In this document: positions 46,201 through 54,665 of the stretch, piece by piece | Numbering within the stretch: the first letter of the stretch is position 1 | Layout of the letters: each line of letters starts with the position of its first letter | Source: Acetobacter oeni | GTDB taxonomy: Bacteria > Pseudomonadota > Alphaproteobacteria > Acetobacterales > Acetobacteraceae | DNA length: 64,000 bases | Assembly (NCBI RefSeq): GCF_011516825.1 | Contig: NZ_WOTA01000017.1 | Location: 1-64,000, forward strand | Reading direction: 5' to 3' | The notes under the pieces: model-generated | Databases searched by the model: none | What the model saw: the letters and a program-made list of their open reading frames with translations, nothing else | What the model was told of the DNA's origin: nothing | Position numbers and translations under genes: made by a program

Positions 46201-46337
46201 TTGGTGGTCTCGGGATCGCCACGGTTCTGACGCTCTTTATTCTGCCGACTTATTATGCCGAGCTTGAGGCCTGGGTTGAGAAGCGCGATGCCCGGAAACA
46301 GAATACAGCCTCGTCGGGAGACAGCAGGGATGACTGA
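43224..46337 (+). CDS. Heavy-metal efflux RND transporter (CzcA/CusA family)
   Basis: Proton-driven inner-membrane pump of the HME-RND family, 1037 residues with 12 membrane helices and two large periplasmic loops. The N-terminus (VFLGAIILAVWGVISWRNIA) and AYPDLSAVTVMVTTQVPG are typical. TM4 has FGVVVDGAIVITEAILRL with the proton-relay Asp, and the C-terminal half has FIALFGVAIQNGIIMVSNIN. The metal cannot be fixed by eye; Co/Zn/Cd or Cu/Ag are the family options. It overlaps both neighbours by 8 bases, giving a tightly coupled tripartite operon. Confidence 0.93.
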   Translation: MINAIIAGCLRQRRIVFLGAIILAVWGVISWRNIAVEAYPDLSAVTVMVTTQVPGLAAEEIEQQITIPLERQLASTPGLVDTRSSSTFGLSLITLIFKDSTDVYFARQRVTEQLAQVTVPYGATPGLGPVTSPSGEIYRYTLESDRANLMQLSELQRWVVMPALLQIPGVATVNNFGGFTKEYQLVLKPGALQRYNIGLNDVLTAIQSNNANAGGGRVTRGDQSYVVRGNGLVRNLDDMSNIAVIQRHGIPVLLRDLGQLQLGHQVREGILGKDSNPDTIEGIVQMLTGQNASLVLKNVHQQVAVLQKQLDPMGVRIVPYIDRDTLVNATTDKVMDTVFKGVGLVIIVLLIFLGSPRSALVAAITIPLALAFVFVVMNALGMAANLFSLGAIDFGVVVDGAIVITEAILRLREERPTEVIELKDVLTLTNQIGRSILFSTLIIIVAYSPLFAFEGSEGKLFRPMAYTVSFALFGALLSATMLTPALAWLAMRKPHRLFHNRPLEWLHRQYRHWLGHFVDRPLLAYAGGGIAFALVVILGMTVGREFLPELDEGALWLQVELPSGISLDKASEIASEIRRAIHSFSETSYAITQLGRNDSGTDPWTPSHIEMPVGLRPYSTWPKGETKAQFEQKLRQRLHQIPGISFDISQPIEDGMNDLVGGAHSPLVLRVYGEDFREMRRVGEDIVRQLKTVSGTTDASIFQGPEIPELSIVADRPAMSRYGVKISDVMNVVQNGIGDAAVSQLYIGDRTYNMTVRFQTDETRNLQLLAHLPLTGSSGAEIPLEALAKIALETGQSNISHEYNHRQITIRVNNGSRPLSQYLPDAQAHIDRFVHFDASKYRLEWAGTFQQEQRAQARLTIALAIMFAAMLVLLFGEFRLFRQAVLVLAVVPLATLGGLVALHVRGETLNVATTVGFIALFGVAIQNGIIMVSNINRHRSDGMALRDAVIEGAGERFRPVLMTATVASVGMLPAAIATGIGTDVQRGLATVVVGGLGIATVLTLFILPTYYAELEAWVEKRDARKQNTASSGDSRDD

Positions 46338-47910
46338 GCAGGGCAGGGGCGTTGTGAAGGGCGGGGGCCGGAGGGGTTCGGGCCGGGTCGGGCTGTTCCT
46401 TGGGGGGGCGGCTGTGCTTTCCGGCTGTGCTGTTGGTCCTGACTTTCATCGTCCGGCTGCGCCGCGGACGCATTATGTTCAGGGAGGTGTGACGGCGGCC
46501 ACCACCGATGTTCCGGCGGTGCCGCAGGGCGCGGCCCAGACGTTTACGGCGGGGGCTGACATTCCCGCCGACTGGTGGACGCTGTTTCATTATCCGGAGC
46601 TTGACCGGCTGGTCCGGCATGTTCTGGAGCGCAGTCCGACGCTGGAGGCGGCGACGAAAGCGCTTCTGGCCTCGCAGCAGGATAAGAAAGCCAGCGAGAG
46701 TGCGCTGTATCCGTCGGTCAGCGGCATGTATAATCCGGCGCGCTTCAAGACCTCGCGCGCCTATTCGAACGTGCCGCTGGCGGATAACTGGAATTATACG
46801 ATCCACACGGCGCAGCTGAACATTTCCTATTCGCCGGATCTCTGGGGCGGGGTGCGGCGACAGGTGGAATCGGCAAAAGCGCAGCGGGATGCTCAGCGTT
46901 ACCAGCTTGAGGCGACCTGGCTCACGCTCACCAGCTCGGCTGTCAACGCCGCTATTTCCTATGCCATGGTGCGGGAGCAGATCCGCACGACGCAGGAGAT
47001 GATTGCCGCTCAGGAACGTATTCTGAATTCGACGATTGCCCAGCAGGCGTTAGGCAACATGTCGGGCAATGATGTTGCGATGCAGCGCACGCTTCTGGCT
47101 CAGACCAGAGCGGGTCTGCCTGATCTCCGGCAGACGCTTGCGACGCTGCATGACGAGATTGCGGCGCTGGCGAACGATATGCCGGACGCGCCGACGCCGG
47201 AGTTCGAGCTTGACCGGTTTCATCTGCCGGAGAATCTGCCTGTCAGTCTGCCGGCGCAGCTGATCGATCAGCGGCCTGACATCCGCACGGCGCAGGAGTA
47301 TTTCCATTCCGCCTGTGCGCTGGTGGGTGTTGCCGTTGCCAATCGTCTGCCGAATGTTCAGCTTGGCTTCTCTCCGGGGTTTGCGGCCGCGACCATCTCG
47401 CAGATGGCTGTGCCGGGTTATGGCCAGTGGACTCTGGGCGCGATGCTTACCCAGCCGCTGTTTGATGGTTTTCAGCTTCAGCATCAGGAAAAGGGCGCCC
47501 GTCTGCGTTACGATCAGGCGGCGGCGCAGTATCGCTCGACCATTGCGAGTGCGGTGCAGGATGTCGCGGACAGTCTCAATGCTGTTCACAACGATGCGGA
47601 GGCGCTGACCCAGGCCAGCGAAGCGGCTTCCCAGGCGGGCCGCACCGCGACCATTTCTCAGGTGGAAACGAAACTTGGCGCGCTCAGTCAGGTGGCGCTT
47701 CTGAATGTGCAGACGAGTTCGCTTCAGACGCGGCTCAGTCTGGTTGAAGCCCGTGCGGCGCGGCTTTCCGACACTGTTGGACTTTTCCAGTCTCTTGGGG
47801 GCGGGTGGTGGAACCGGACCGATGATCCGGCCAATAGCCGTGCTGCCGGTGGTTCCGGAAAAGCGCCGGTGGCGGCTTCGTCTTCCCGCGTTATTGCAAC
47901 GCATGGGTAG
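46330..47910 (+). CDS. Outer-membrane efflux lipoprotein, NodT/OprM family
   Basis: Trimeric TolC-like channel for the RND pump. From ATG 46330 the product has 526 residues, with a lipoprotein signal GAAVLSGCAVGPDFHRPAAP. The VGPDYxxP-like mark follows the Cys, and two OEP repeats follow (TLEAATKALLASQQDKKASE and QLIDQRPDIRTAQEYFHSAC). The C-terminal tail is Ser/Ala-rich. The ATG overlaps the pump stop (ATGACTGA). Confidence 0.92.
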   Translation: MTEQGRGVVKGGGRRGSGRVGLFLGGAAVLSGCAVGPDFHRPAAPRTHYVQGGVTAATTDVPAVPQGAAQTFTAGADIPADWWTLFHYPELDRLVRHVLERSPTLEAATKALLASQQDKKASESALYPSVSGMYNPARFKTSRAYSNVPLADNWNYTIHTAQLNISYSPDLWGGVRRQVESAKAQRDAQRYQLEATWLTLTSSAVNAAISYAMVREQIRTTQEMIAAQERILNSTIAQQALGNMSGNDVAMQRTLLAQTRAGLPDLRQTLATLHDEIAALANDMPDAPTPEFELDRFHLPENLPVSLPAQLIDQRPDIRTAQEYFHSACALVGVAVANRLPNVQLGFSPGFAAATISQMAVPGYGQWTLGAMLTQPLFDGFQLQHQEKGARLRYDQAAAQYRSTIASAVQDVADSLNAVHNDAEALTQASEAASQAGRTATISQVETKLGALSQVALLNVQTSSLQTRLSLVEARAARLSDTVGLFQSLGGGWWNRTDDPANSRAAGGSGKAPVAASSSRVIATHG

Positions 47911-48375
47911 CGGGCGGGGGTTTTCGGGGGCGGACTGAATTTCGCGCGTGGTTGTTGCGCGGGCATCTGTCGTGCGAAATGTTCCGGCTGTGGCAGCGGT
48001 GTTCCGGAATCTGCCGCGCAGTGGCGGCTATGTCCTGGCTGGAATCTGCGGTGTCATGTCGGAGGCCTTGTTCGGTGGGGGTTCGAAAATGGGCTTTTCG
48101 GCGTCCGGGTTTACGGAAAGGCAGGTTTCCGTCCTCTGTCAGACTGGCATCCGGAGGCAGGTCGTTGCAGATCAGGTGACGTTTGGGGGGTGATCGCCGG
48201 TGTCGTGAGGCTGGCGGCCCTGCCCGGTCTTTCCCGGCTCGTGGTTTCCGGCGGATGAATGGTCGGGCCTGTGCCGGGGCATTGCCTCCCGTCGCTGTCT
48301 GTCGCAAATATTCCGCACCGGATCACAATTCACGGCCTCTGACCGGGGCTGCACAGCACACAGGAGGCCCGCTGC
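47911..48375. other. Intergenic region without a recognisable gene
   Basis: About 465 bases between the efflux operon and the ferredoxin-NADP reductase gene on the same strand. Several short open frames are present but none has a ribosome-binding site or a familiar product. The promoter of the reductase should lie near 48300. Confidence 0.4.
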
Positions 48376-49398
48376 ATGGCAGGCGAGACCATCATAACGG
48401 ACGTTGCGATCATCGGCGCGGGGCCGACCGGTCTGTTCGCGGCTTTTGAATGCGGCATGCTGAAGCTGAGCAGCATTCTGATTGATGCGCTTGCCGATAT
48501 TGGCGGCCAGTGTACTGCGCTCTATCCGGAAAAGCCGATTTACGACATTCCGGCGCTGCCTGCTGTTGAAGGTGCGCGTCTGATCGAAAATCTTGCTGAG
48601 CAGATTGAGCCGTTCAACATTCCTCGTCTTCTCGGCCGGCGGGTTGAGACGCTGGAGGGGCATCGGGGCGGCTTTACGCTCGGGACCGGCAAGGGTGACA
48701 TCATTCATGCCAGGGCGGTGATTATCGCGGCGGGCGCCGGGGCTTTTGGTCCCAACCGGCCGCCGCTTGAGGGGCTTGAGGCTTATGAGGCCACGGGCGG
48801 TGTGCAGTATTACGTTCGTCGTCGGGCTGATTTCGCTGACAAGACACTTGTGATTGCGGGGGGCGGGGATTCGGCGCTTGACTGGGCGCTGTCTCTTCGC
48901 GAGGTCGCGCGGAAGATATATCTTGTGCATCGTCGCGATAAATTCCGCGCCGCGCCGGAGAGTCTTCGTCAGCTTGAAGAGGCGGTGGCGAAAGGTGAAA
49001 TCGAGAAAATCACGCCTTATCAGCTGAAGTCGCTGAAAGGCGAGGAGGGGCGGCTTTCCGGGGTTGAACTGGCCACTCTGGATGGCGAGAGCCGCGTTCT
49101 GGATGCGGACCATCTGCTGGCTTTCTTCGGTCTGGCCACCGATCTCGGCCCTGTCGCGCAGTGGGGCATGGACCAGATCCGCTCCACGATTCCGGTTACG
49201 CCTTCCTCCTGTGAAACCAGTCTGCCGGGCGTGTTCGCCATTGGCGATGTTGCCACTTATCCGGGTAAGCTCAAGCTCATTCTTCAGGGGTTCAGCGAAG
49301 CTGCGATGGCGGTTCATGCGATCTATCCGATCGTTAACCCGGAGCAGGCTCTGCATTTCGAATACTCGACCAGCAAAGGTGTTCCGGACACGAAATGA
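48376..49398 (+). CDS. Ferredoxin/flavodoxin--NADP+ reductase, TrxR-like type
   Basis: Transfers electrons between NADPH and ferredoxin. The 340-residue flavoprotein has the FAD motif VAIIGAGPTGLFAAFECGML, then DIGGQCTALYPEKPIYDIPA, where TrxR would have its CxxC that is here replaced. The NADPH motif LVIAGGGDSALDWALSL and the second FAD contact FAIGDVATYPGKLKLILQGF follow. This is the bacillus/alphaproteobacterial TrxR-like FNR family. It lies 50 bases upstream of alr. Confidence 0.93.
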   Translation: MAGETIITDVAIIGAGPTGLFAAFECGMLKLSSILIDALADIGGQCTALYPEKPIYDIPALPAVEGARLIENLAEQIEPFNIPRLLGRRVETLEGHRGGFTLGTGKGDIIHARAVIIAAGAGAFGPNRPPLEGLEAYEATGGVQYYVRRRADFADKTLVIAGGGDSALDWALSLREVARKIYLVHRRDKFRAAPESLRQLEEAVAKGEIEKITPYQLKSLKGEEGRLSGVELATLDGESRVLDADHLLAFFGLATDLGPVAQWGMDQIRSTIPVTPSSCETSLPGVFAIGDVATYPGKLKLILQGFSEAAMAVHAIYPIVNPEQALHFEYSTSKGVPDTK

Positions 49399-49448
49399 GC
49401 GGGTGGCGCCTGCGTCCGGAGGCGCTATACTCCGGCGCCTGAGAGTGG

Positions 49449-50606
49449 ATGCGGAGGCGGGGCGCGGAGATGGATGTGGCAGCACAATGGGCCGGTGGTG
49501 CCCTGACGATTGACCTCAGCGCCATTGCCGCCAATTACCGCCTGCTTTCCGGCATTGTGGCACGGAACGGGGCGAAAACGGTCTGTGGCGCTGCCATTAA
49601 AGCGGATGCTTACGGGCTTGGCGCCGACCGGGTGGCTCCGGTTCTTGAGCGGGCCGGATGTCGTCATTTCTTTGTCGCGCATCTTTCTGAAGGTGCTTCG
49701 ATCCGCGACACGATTTCCAGGGATATTCCTGTTTTTGTTCTGCATGGGCCGCCGCCGGGCACGTCCGGGGATCTGCTGGAAGCGGGTCTGACGCCTGTTC
49801 TGAACAGTCCGGAGCAGCTTGAGGAGTGGCGGGCGCTGGCGGCAAGGCGCGGGAAGGCGCTTCCGGCGGCGATTCAGCTTGATTCCGGCATGGCGCGTTT
49901 TGGTCTGACGGCGGAGACGCTCGAGGCGCTGGCTGACGATTCCGACAGTTATGCCGGGATCGATCCTGTGCTGGTCATGAGCCATCTGGCCTGTGCCGAC
50001 GTCCCCGGGCATCCTGCCAACAGGGACCAGCTTGTCGCTTTTCGCCGGCTCAGTGCCCTGCTGCCGCGGGCGCCCCGGAGTCTGGCCGCGTCTTCCGGTA
50101 TTTTCCTTGGTTCTGACTGGTATTTCGATCTTGTTCGCCCCGGCGCCGCGCTCTACGGCATCAATCCCTGCCCTGGTCGGCCTGGCCCGATGAGGCCGGT
50201 TGTGCGTCTTCAGGCGCGGGTTATTCAGACGCGCAGCATTCCGGAAGGTCAGTCCGTGGGGTATGGCGCCCTGTTTACGGCTTCGCGTCCGACGCGGGTG
50301 GCTCTGCTGGGCATCGGGTATGGCGACGGGTTCCATCGTTCTGCTTCCAGTCGGGGGCGGGCTGTTCTGCCTTCACATCCGGATGTCCGGCTTCCCATCA
50401 TTGGCCGTGTTTCCATGGATTCGCTGGCTGTCGATATCACCGATCTTGGCGATATTCCGGTTCCGCCGGGCACGGCTCTGGATCTGATAGGGCCGCATAA
50501 TACGCTCGAAGAGGCGGCAGAGGCTGCGGGCACGATCGGGTATGAACTGCTGACGGATCTGGGGGGGCGCTATCACCGCAGCTATATCGATGTGGCAGCG
50601 GACTGA
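49449..50606 (+). CDS. alr: Alanine racemase
   Basis: PLP enzyme making D-alanine for peptidoglycan. The 385-residue product has the PLP lysine motif CGAAIKADAYGLGADRV, LDSGMARFGL and MSHLACADVPGHP. The opposing tyrosine region SVGYGALFTASRPTRVA precedes ALLGIGYGDG and IGRVSMDSLAVDI. The start is ATG 49449, or ATG 49470, which is closely preceded by GCGGAG. Its 3' end overlaps a convergent lipoprotein gene by 25 bases. dadA, which consumes D-alanine, lies 12 kb downstream. Confidence 0.95.
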   Translation: MRRRGAEMDVAAQWAGGALTIDLSAIAANYRLLSGIVARNGAKTVCGAAIKADAYGLGADRVAPVLERAGCRHFFVAHLSEGASIRDTISRDIPVFVLHGPPPGTSGDLLEAGLTPVLNSPEQLEEWRALAARRGKALPAAIQLDSGMARFGLTAETLEALADDSDSYAGIDPVLVMSHLACADVPGHPANRDQLVAFRRLSALLPRAPRSLAASSGIFLGSDWYFDLVRPGAALYGINPCPGRPGPMRPVVRLQARVIQTRSIPEGQSVGYGALFTASRPTRVALLGIGYGDGFHRSASSRGRAVLPSHPDVRLPIIGRVSMDSLAVDITDLGDIPVPPGTALDLIGPHNTLEEAAEAAGTIGYELLTDLGGRYHRSYIDVAAD

Positions 50607-51244
50607 GCGTTATTATCGGGGATGCTGGCGGGGTTCGGGGCCGGATTTGTATTCGTTCTGATCTGGTCGGATGTTTGCGGGATATTCTGGTATGGGGACT
50701 GTTCGGGGCCGGATTGCGTGAAGTCCGTTGGCGCCGGTCTTTGCAGGAGTGAATCCGTTCGGGACCGAAACTGACATTTCGGGTTGAGCGGCAGGCCGGC
50801 CTGTGCCCAGGCGTTGAGTGCGAGATTTCTGATTTCTTCAGTCAGGTCATTCTGTTTTTTGAGCATCCGCGCATAATGGCGTTCCTGGACATGGGCGATT
50901 TTTCTGTCATCCGTCCAGATGTCCATGGTGATGTGATGGACAATCCTGTGCCGGTCGCCGCGCTCTGAAAGCACGAAAAGATAAGCAGAAAAAACTCTGC
51001 CATCCGGAGAGGGCGTGTCGGACAGGCAGGTCAGGGCACGCAGGGCCATGTCTTTTTCCCGGTCGAATGCGGAGACCGAGCCGAAAGTTTCCACCCTGAG
51101 TTTCATGAGCCCGGCCGGTGTTAAAACTGTGTCGGTCTGATCCTTTTGGTCTGGCAGGGGGGAGCAGCCGGACAGGCTCGCAAAACTGCAGATGAGCAGG
51201 CAGAGACTGAGAACCGGGCGTATTTTCAGGACATGTGGGCGCAC
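50582..51244 (-). CDS. Putative lipoprotein of unknown function
   Basis: The 220-residue product has a signal with lipobox LICSFASLSGCSPLPDQ. A folded middle (about 45-155: LMKLRVETFGSVSAFDRE, HHITMDIWTDDRKIAHVQER, AWAQAGLPLNPKCQF) precedes a low-complexity Asn/Pro/Ser tail. I recognise no family. Its last 25 bases lie antisense to the end of alr, a convergent overlap. An overlapping frame upstream is a shadow. Confidence 0.7.
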   Translation of the reverse strand: MRPHVLKIRPVLSLCLLICSFASLSGCSPLPDQKDQTDTVLTPAGLMKLRVETFGSVSAFDREKDMALRALTCLSDTPSPDGRVFSAYLFVLSERGDRHRIVHHITMDIWTDDRKIAHVQERHYARMLKKQNDLTEEIRNLALNAWAQAGLPLNPKCQFRSRTDSLLQRPAPTDFTQSGPEQSPYQNIPQTSDQIRTNTNPAPNPASIPDNNAQSAATSI

Positions 51245-51590
51245 AAAAAACTCTGTTGTTACGGGGGAGGATGAAAATCCGGCGTGTCCTGTCCCGTGGT
51301 CTTCGGGGTTTTGTTGTCCGGGGTTTTACCATCCGGCGGCGTGAATTCAAAAAGGGTAACACCGGGGGGCTGTTCGGGTTGTATGTCAGTGGGGGATTTA
51401 AGTGACTGGCTCGGGATTGCGCGTGGACGGAGTGGATGTCCGGGATTTGAGGGGCTGTCAAAAAACTGAAAAAAACTCTTCCATTTCCTGGCGGAACCTG
51501 TGTAGCCTCGGTGTCAGGGCGGAGGGATAATCTCCCGTAAGTCTCTACTGAGAGCCGTCCTGCTGTTAGTCCAGAGTATGGAGGTCCATC

Positions 51591-51725
51591 ATGTTTGACC
51601 CTGCTGCTCAGACCAGAAGGTCTCTGGTCAGACACACCCGAATAACCGGGACTACTGTAAAAAATGTTGCCTGTGGGAGCCCTGCCTTCGATGGCTGTCT
51701 GCATTCGGGGGTGCCTCCGCGATGA
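51591..51725 (+). CDS. 44-residue ORF with perfect ribosome-binding site in the gcd leader
   Basis: ATG 51591 is preceded by TATGGAGGTCCATC, giving GGAGGT at six-base spacing, the strongest ribosome-binding site I see in the window. The frame encodes MFDPAAQTRRSLVRHTRITG and ends CLHSGVPPR before TGA at 51725. The stop lies inside a terminator-like hairpin. The upstream 110 bases can form hairpins (GGAG/CTCC at 51521-51535; CTCT/AGAG at 51542-51553). No family is recognised. It could be a leader peptide, a small protein or part of a structured RNA. The flanking 51245-51590 holds no other gene. Confidence 0.5.
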   Translation: MFDPAAQTRRSLVRHTRITGTTVKNVACGSPAFDGCLHSGVPPR

Positions 51726-51746
51726 GGCTCTGACCCGGCTTTTTTC
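51706..51746 (+). terminator. Terminator-like hairpin overlapping the end of the 44-codon ORF
   Basis: GCCTC (51713-51717) pairs with GAGGC (51724-51728). Outer CGGG/CCCG bases extend the stem, and CTTTTTTCTTT follows from 51739. The ORF stop codon lies in the loop and second arm, so a ribosome reaching the stop would open the hairpin, a layout compatible with attenuation. Confidence 0.55.
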
Positions 51747-51765
51747 TTTCTGAAAACTCCTGACG

Positions 51766-51805
51766 CATCACAGTCTTTTTCGAAAGGCTGTGATGTTTTT
51801 GTTTT
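51766..51805 (+). terminator. Strong Rho-independent terminator upstream of gcd
   Basis: CATCACAG (51766-51773) pairs with CTGTGATG (51788-51795), and the inner CTTT/AAAG extends the stem around a TTCG-type loop. TTTTTGTTTT follows at once. This is a textbook intrinsic terminator for a plus-strand transcript ending before gcd. Confidence 0.8.
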
Positions 51806-51985
51806 CGGGCGGGAGATTGTGGGGATCGGAGTGGCAAAGTTTCGTGCGGTGTGGGGCCGGAAGCCGGCCTGGTGCGCGATGTGCGGGATTTTCTTTGTCC
51901 CGGCGGGCAACTTTACGACACAAATGTGGTTGATACTCCAGGCGGGCTGACGCACCTGCATGAAAACAGGCCTGGAGAAAGCGTC

Positions 51986-54418
51986 TTGCTGCGATCGCGA
52001 TCCGTACCTCTTTTATTGCGTATCACGGGTATTCTGCTGGGTTTTTATGGACTCGCCCTTGCTATGCCGGGATTCTGGCTCATCGGTCTGGGGGACAGTG
52101 GATATTATGCCGTCGCCGGGATGCTTATCCTGTGCAGTGGCGCTCTTATCGCTGCTGCCCGTCGTGCCGGCATCGTACTTTACGCCATTGTTCTGGCTGT
52201 CACGCTCCTGTGGGCGGTTTCCCGTGTCGGACTCGATGGCTGGCGTCTGATTCCGCCGCTCGCTCTGCCGTCCGCCATTGGATTTTGGGTGTTCAGTCCC
52301 TGGATTGGCGGGCGGCTGATCGACAGGCAGGGGCAGAGTCGTGTCAATGTCTGTGTTGTAAGCGGTATTTCGGGCTGCGCCGCTCTTTTTGCTTTTATGT
52401 TTATCTGCGGGTGGACGATCACGGCTTCCCGCACCGTTCAGTATAATCCCTTTCCGCAGCAGCGGTTCACCGGTGATATCATCGACGGTGAATCGCTGGT
52501 GAATAACCAGTGGCGCATGACGGGAGGCACGTCTGCCGGAGACCGTTTCGGGACTGCCGCTCAGATCACACCGGAAAATGCACATATGCTGGGGAGAGCA
52601 TGGGTTTTTCATACGGGTGATCTTCCGCGATCCGGTGAGAATGCCCGTGGGCGCGAGTTCAGCTTTGAGGCTACCCCGCTGAAGGTCGGGGATAATCTTG
52701 TTTTCTGCACGCCTCATCGCGACGTCGTGGCGCTGGATGCCACCACCGGAAAGCAGGTCTGGCGATACACGCCCGGCGGAAACTACGGACAGAATATCTA
52801 TCAGGCTTGCCGGGGTGTTTCCTATTTCGAGGCGCCGGCGGGTGTGCCCTGTCCGCACCGGATCATTTCGACAGGCGCCGGTTCGCCGCCGACTCTTTTT
52901 GCGCTGGATGCCGATACCGGGCATCTCTGCGCCGCTTTTGGACATAACGGCACTGTTGATCTGAGCCAGGGCATGGGGATCATGCCCGCCGGATTTCATT
53001 TCATTACGTCACCGCCGATGGTTATGAACAGCCGCATCATGCTCAGCGGCTGGGTTTATGACAATCAGACCGTTGATGAACCTTCCGGTGTCATCCGCGC
53101 TTTCGACGCTGTGACCGGCCAGCTTGTCTGGGGATGGGACGTGGGGCACACGCCTGCGAACCGGCCGCTGAATCCCGGCGAGATTTTCACGCGTGGCACG
53201 CCAAATGGCTGGGGGGTTTATACCGCCGATCCGGCGCTGAACACGGTTTATGTACCCCTTGGGATTGCGACGCCCGATTATTACGGCGTTAAACGACGTT
53301 CCTTCGACGAGCAGTACGATACGTCTCTTGTCGCGATTGACATCACCTCGGGCGAAGAGCGCTGGCATTTTCAGACCGTGCATCACGATCTTTGGGATTT
53401 CGATCTTCCCGTTGGGCCTTCGCTTGTCGATCTGCCCGATGCGGATGGACGGATGACACCGGTGCTGGTGCAGACGACCAAGCAGGGGGAGCTTTTCGTG
53501 CTTGATCGCCGGACCGGGAAACCTTTTTACCGTGTTGAGGAAAAGCCTGTTCCCGGCGGGACGATTCCCGAAGAGCGCTATTCTCCGACCCAGCCTTATT
53601 CGCCTGACATTCCGAACCTTCGTCGTGCCGATCCGACAACGGACGATCTGTGGGGCGTCACGCCTTTCGATCAGATGGCGTGTCGTATCGCTTACAAAAA
53701 GATGAGCTTTCACGGGCTGTTTACGCCGCCAGGTCTTCAGGGGACTCTCGGGTTTCCGGCCTTTGACGGTGTTGATGACTGGTATGGCGCGACTATTGAT
53801 CCCACGCGCGGGGTGCTCTACGTCAACACCACCTACATTCCCTTTCGGATGCAGCTTGTTCCGCATGACAAAGCGCTGAAAGAAGGTCTGTTCAAACCGT
53901 GGAGCGGATGGAAACAGCCTTATCCGGAGCCGATTTTTACTGACAATCCGCAGCATGGTTTGCCCTATGCCGCGGTTATCGAGCCCTGGCTGGGTCTGTT
54001 TGGCGCGCCGTGCCTGGCACCGCCATGGGGGCGCACGCAGGCCATCGACCTTGTTCATCATCGTATGATCTGGGAACGCGCGCTTGGCACCACGAAGAAT
54101 GTCGGGCCGGCCAGTATGCTGCGTATGCCGGTCGGGTTGCCGACCGGGATTTTCAGTATGGGGGGTACTCTGACCACCGCGACCGGGCTTGTGTTCATGG
54201 GCGCCACCGCGGATCAGGGATTTCGCGTTCTCGACGGTCGTAACGGCGCTGTTCTCTATGAGACCGAACTCGATGCCGGTGGCAATGCGACACCGATGAC
54301 GTATATGGGCCGCGATGGTCGTCAGTATGTCGTGCTGGCCGTGGGTGGTCATGGTGGTCTCAAAACGCGCAATGGCGATGAAGTTGTGGCATTCGCTCTG
54401 CCTGCGCGGCGTGAGTAA
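51986..54418 (+). CDS. gcd: Membrane-bound PQQ-dependent glucose dehydrogenase
   Basis: Quinoprotein that oxidises glucose to gluconolactone in the periplasm and passes electrons to ubiquinone. About five N-terminal membrane helices (VPLLLRITGILLGFYGLALA onward, to about residue 150) are followed by an eight-bladed propeller. The propeller has FSFEATPLKVGDNLVFCTPH, DVVALDATTGKQVWRYTPGG, WHFQTVHHDLWDFDLPVGPS and DPTRGVLYVNTTYIPFRM. The TTG at 51986 has GGAG nine bases ahead and gives 810 residues, matching the family. The frame is open to a GTG at 51851. PQQ synthesis genes are not in the window. Confidence 0.93.
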   Translation: MLRSRSVPLLLRITGILLGFYGLALAMPGFWLIGLGDSGYYAVAGMLILCSGALIAAARRAGIVLYAIVLAVTLLWAVSRVGLDGWRLIPPLALPSAIGFWVFSPWIGGRLIDRQGQSRVNVCVVSGISGCAALFAFMFICGWTITASRTVQYNPFPQQRFTGDIIDGESLVNNQWRMTGGTSAGDRFGTAAQITPENAHMLGRAWVFHTGDLPRSGENARGREFSFEATPLKVGDNLVFCTPHRDVVALDATTGKQVWRYTPGGNYGQNIYQACRGVSYFEAPAGVPCPHRIISTGAGSPPTLFALDADTGHLCAAFGHNGTVDLSQGMGIMPAGFHFITSPPMVMNSRIMLSGWVYDNQTVDEPSGVIRAFDAVTGQLVWGWDVGHTPANRPLNPGEIFTRGTPNGWGVYTADPALNTVYVPLGIATPDYYGVKRRSFDEQYDTSLVAIDITSGEERWHFQTVHHDLWDFDLPVGPSLVDLPDADGRMTPVLVQTTKQGELFVLDRRTGKPFYRVEEKPVPGGTIPEERYSPTQPYSPDIPNLRRADPTTDDLWGVTPFDQMACRIAYKKMSFHGLFTPPGLQGTLGFPAFDGVDDWYGATIDPTRGVLYVNTTYIPFRMQLVPHDKALKEGLFKPWSGWKQPYPEPIFTDNPQHGLPYAAVIEPWLGLFGAPCLAPPWGRTQAIDLVHHRMIWERALGTTKNVGPASMLRMPVGLPTGIFSMGGTLTTATGLVFMGATADQGFRVLDGRNGAVLYETELDAGGNATPMTYMGRDGRQYVVLAVGGHGGLKTRNGDEVVAFALPARRE

Positions 54419-54665
54419 TGTGATCGGGCCGGTTAATTATTGTTCTGTCGGATGAAAGGCGGGTATCATGCGGTGCCCTGTACTGTTTCCGGTATGGGGG
54501 AGCCGCGATGTGGAGGCGGCATCAGTCAGGGTCTCTCCATCTTTCGTGCCGGCGTTTTTTCGCATGATGTCGCGGCCCCGTTTCGCCTGATGGCGACCAG
54601 CATGCAGGATGATCCGAATGTCCGGTTTTTCAGTTTTCAGTTTTCGTATCCGGGCACGGCCCTGA

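Noticed and set aside
51700..51745. Resemblance of CGGGGGTGCCTCCGCGATGAGG to the first half of a TPP riboswitch
   Set aside because: The second conserved half (AACCTGATC-type arm and the closing GCG-GGGA) is absent, and the element is followed at once by a T-run.
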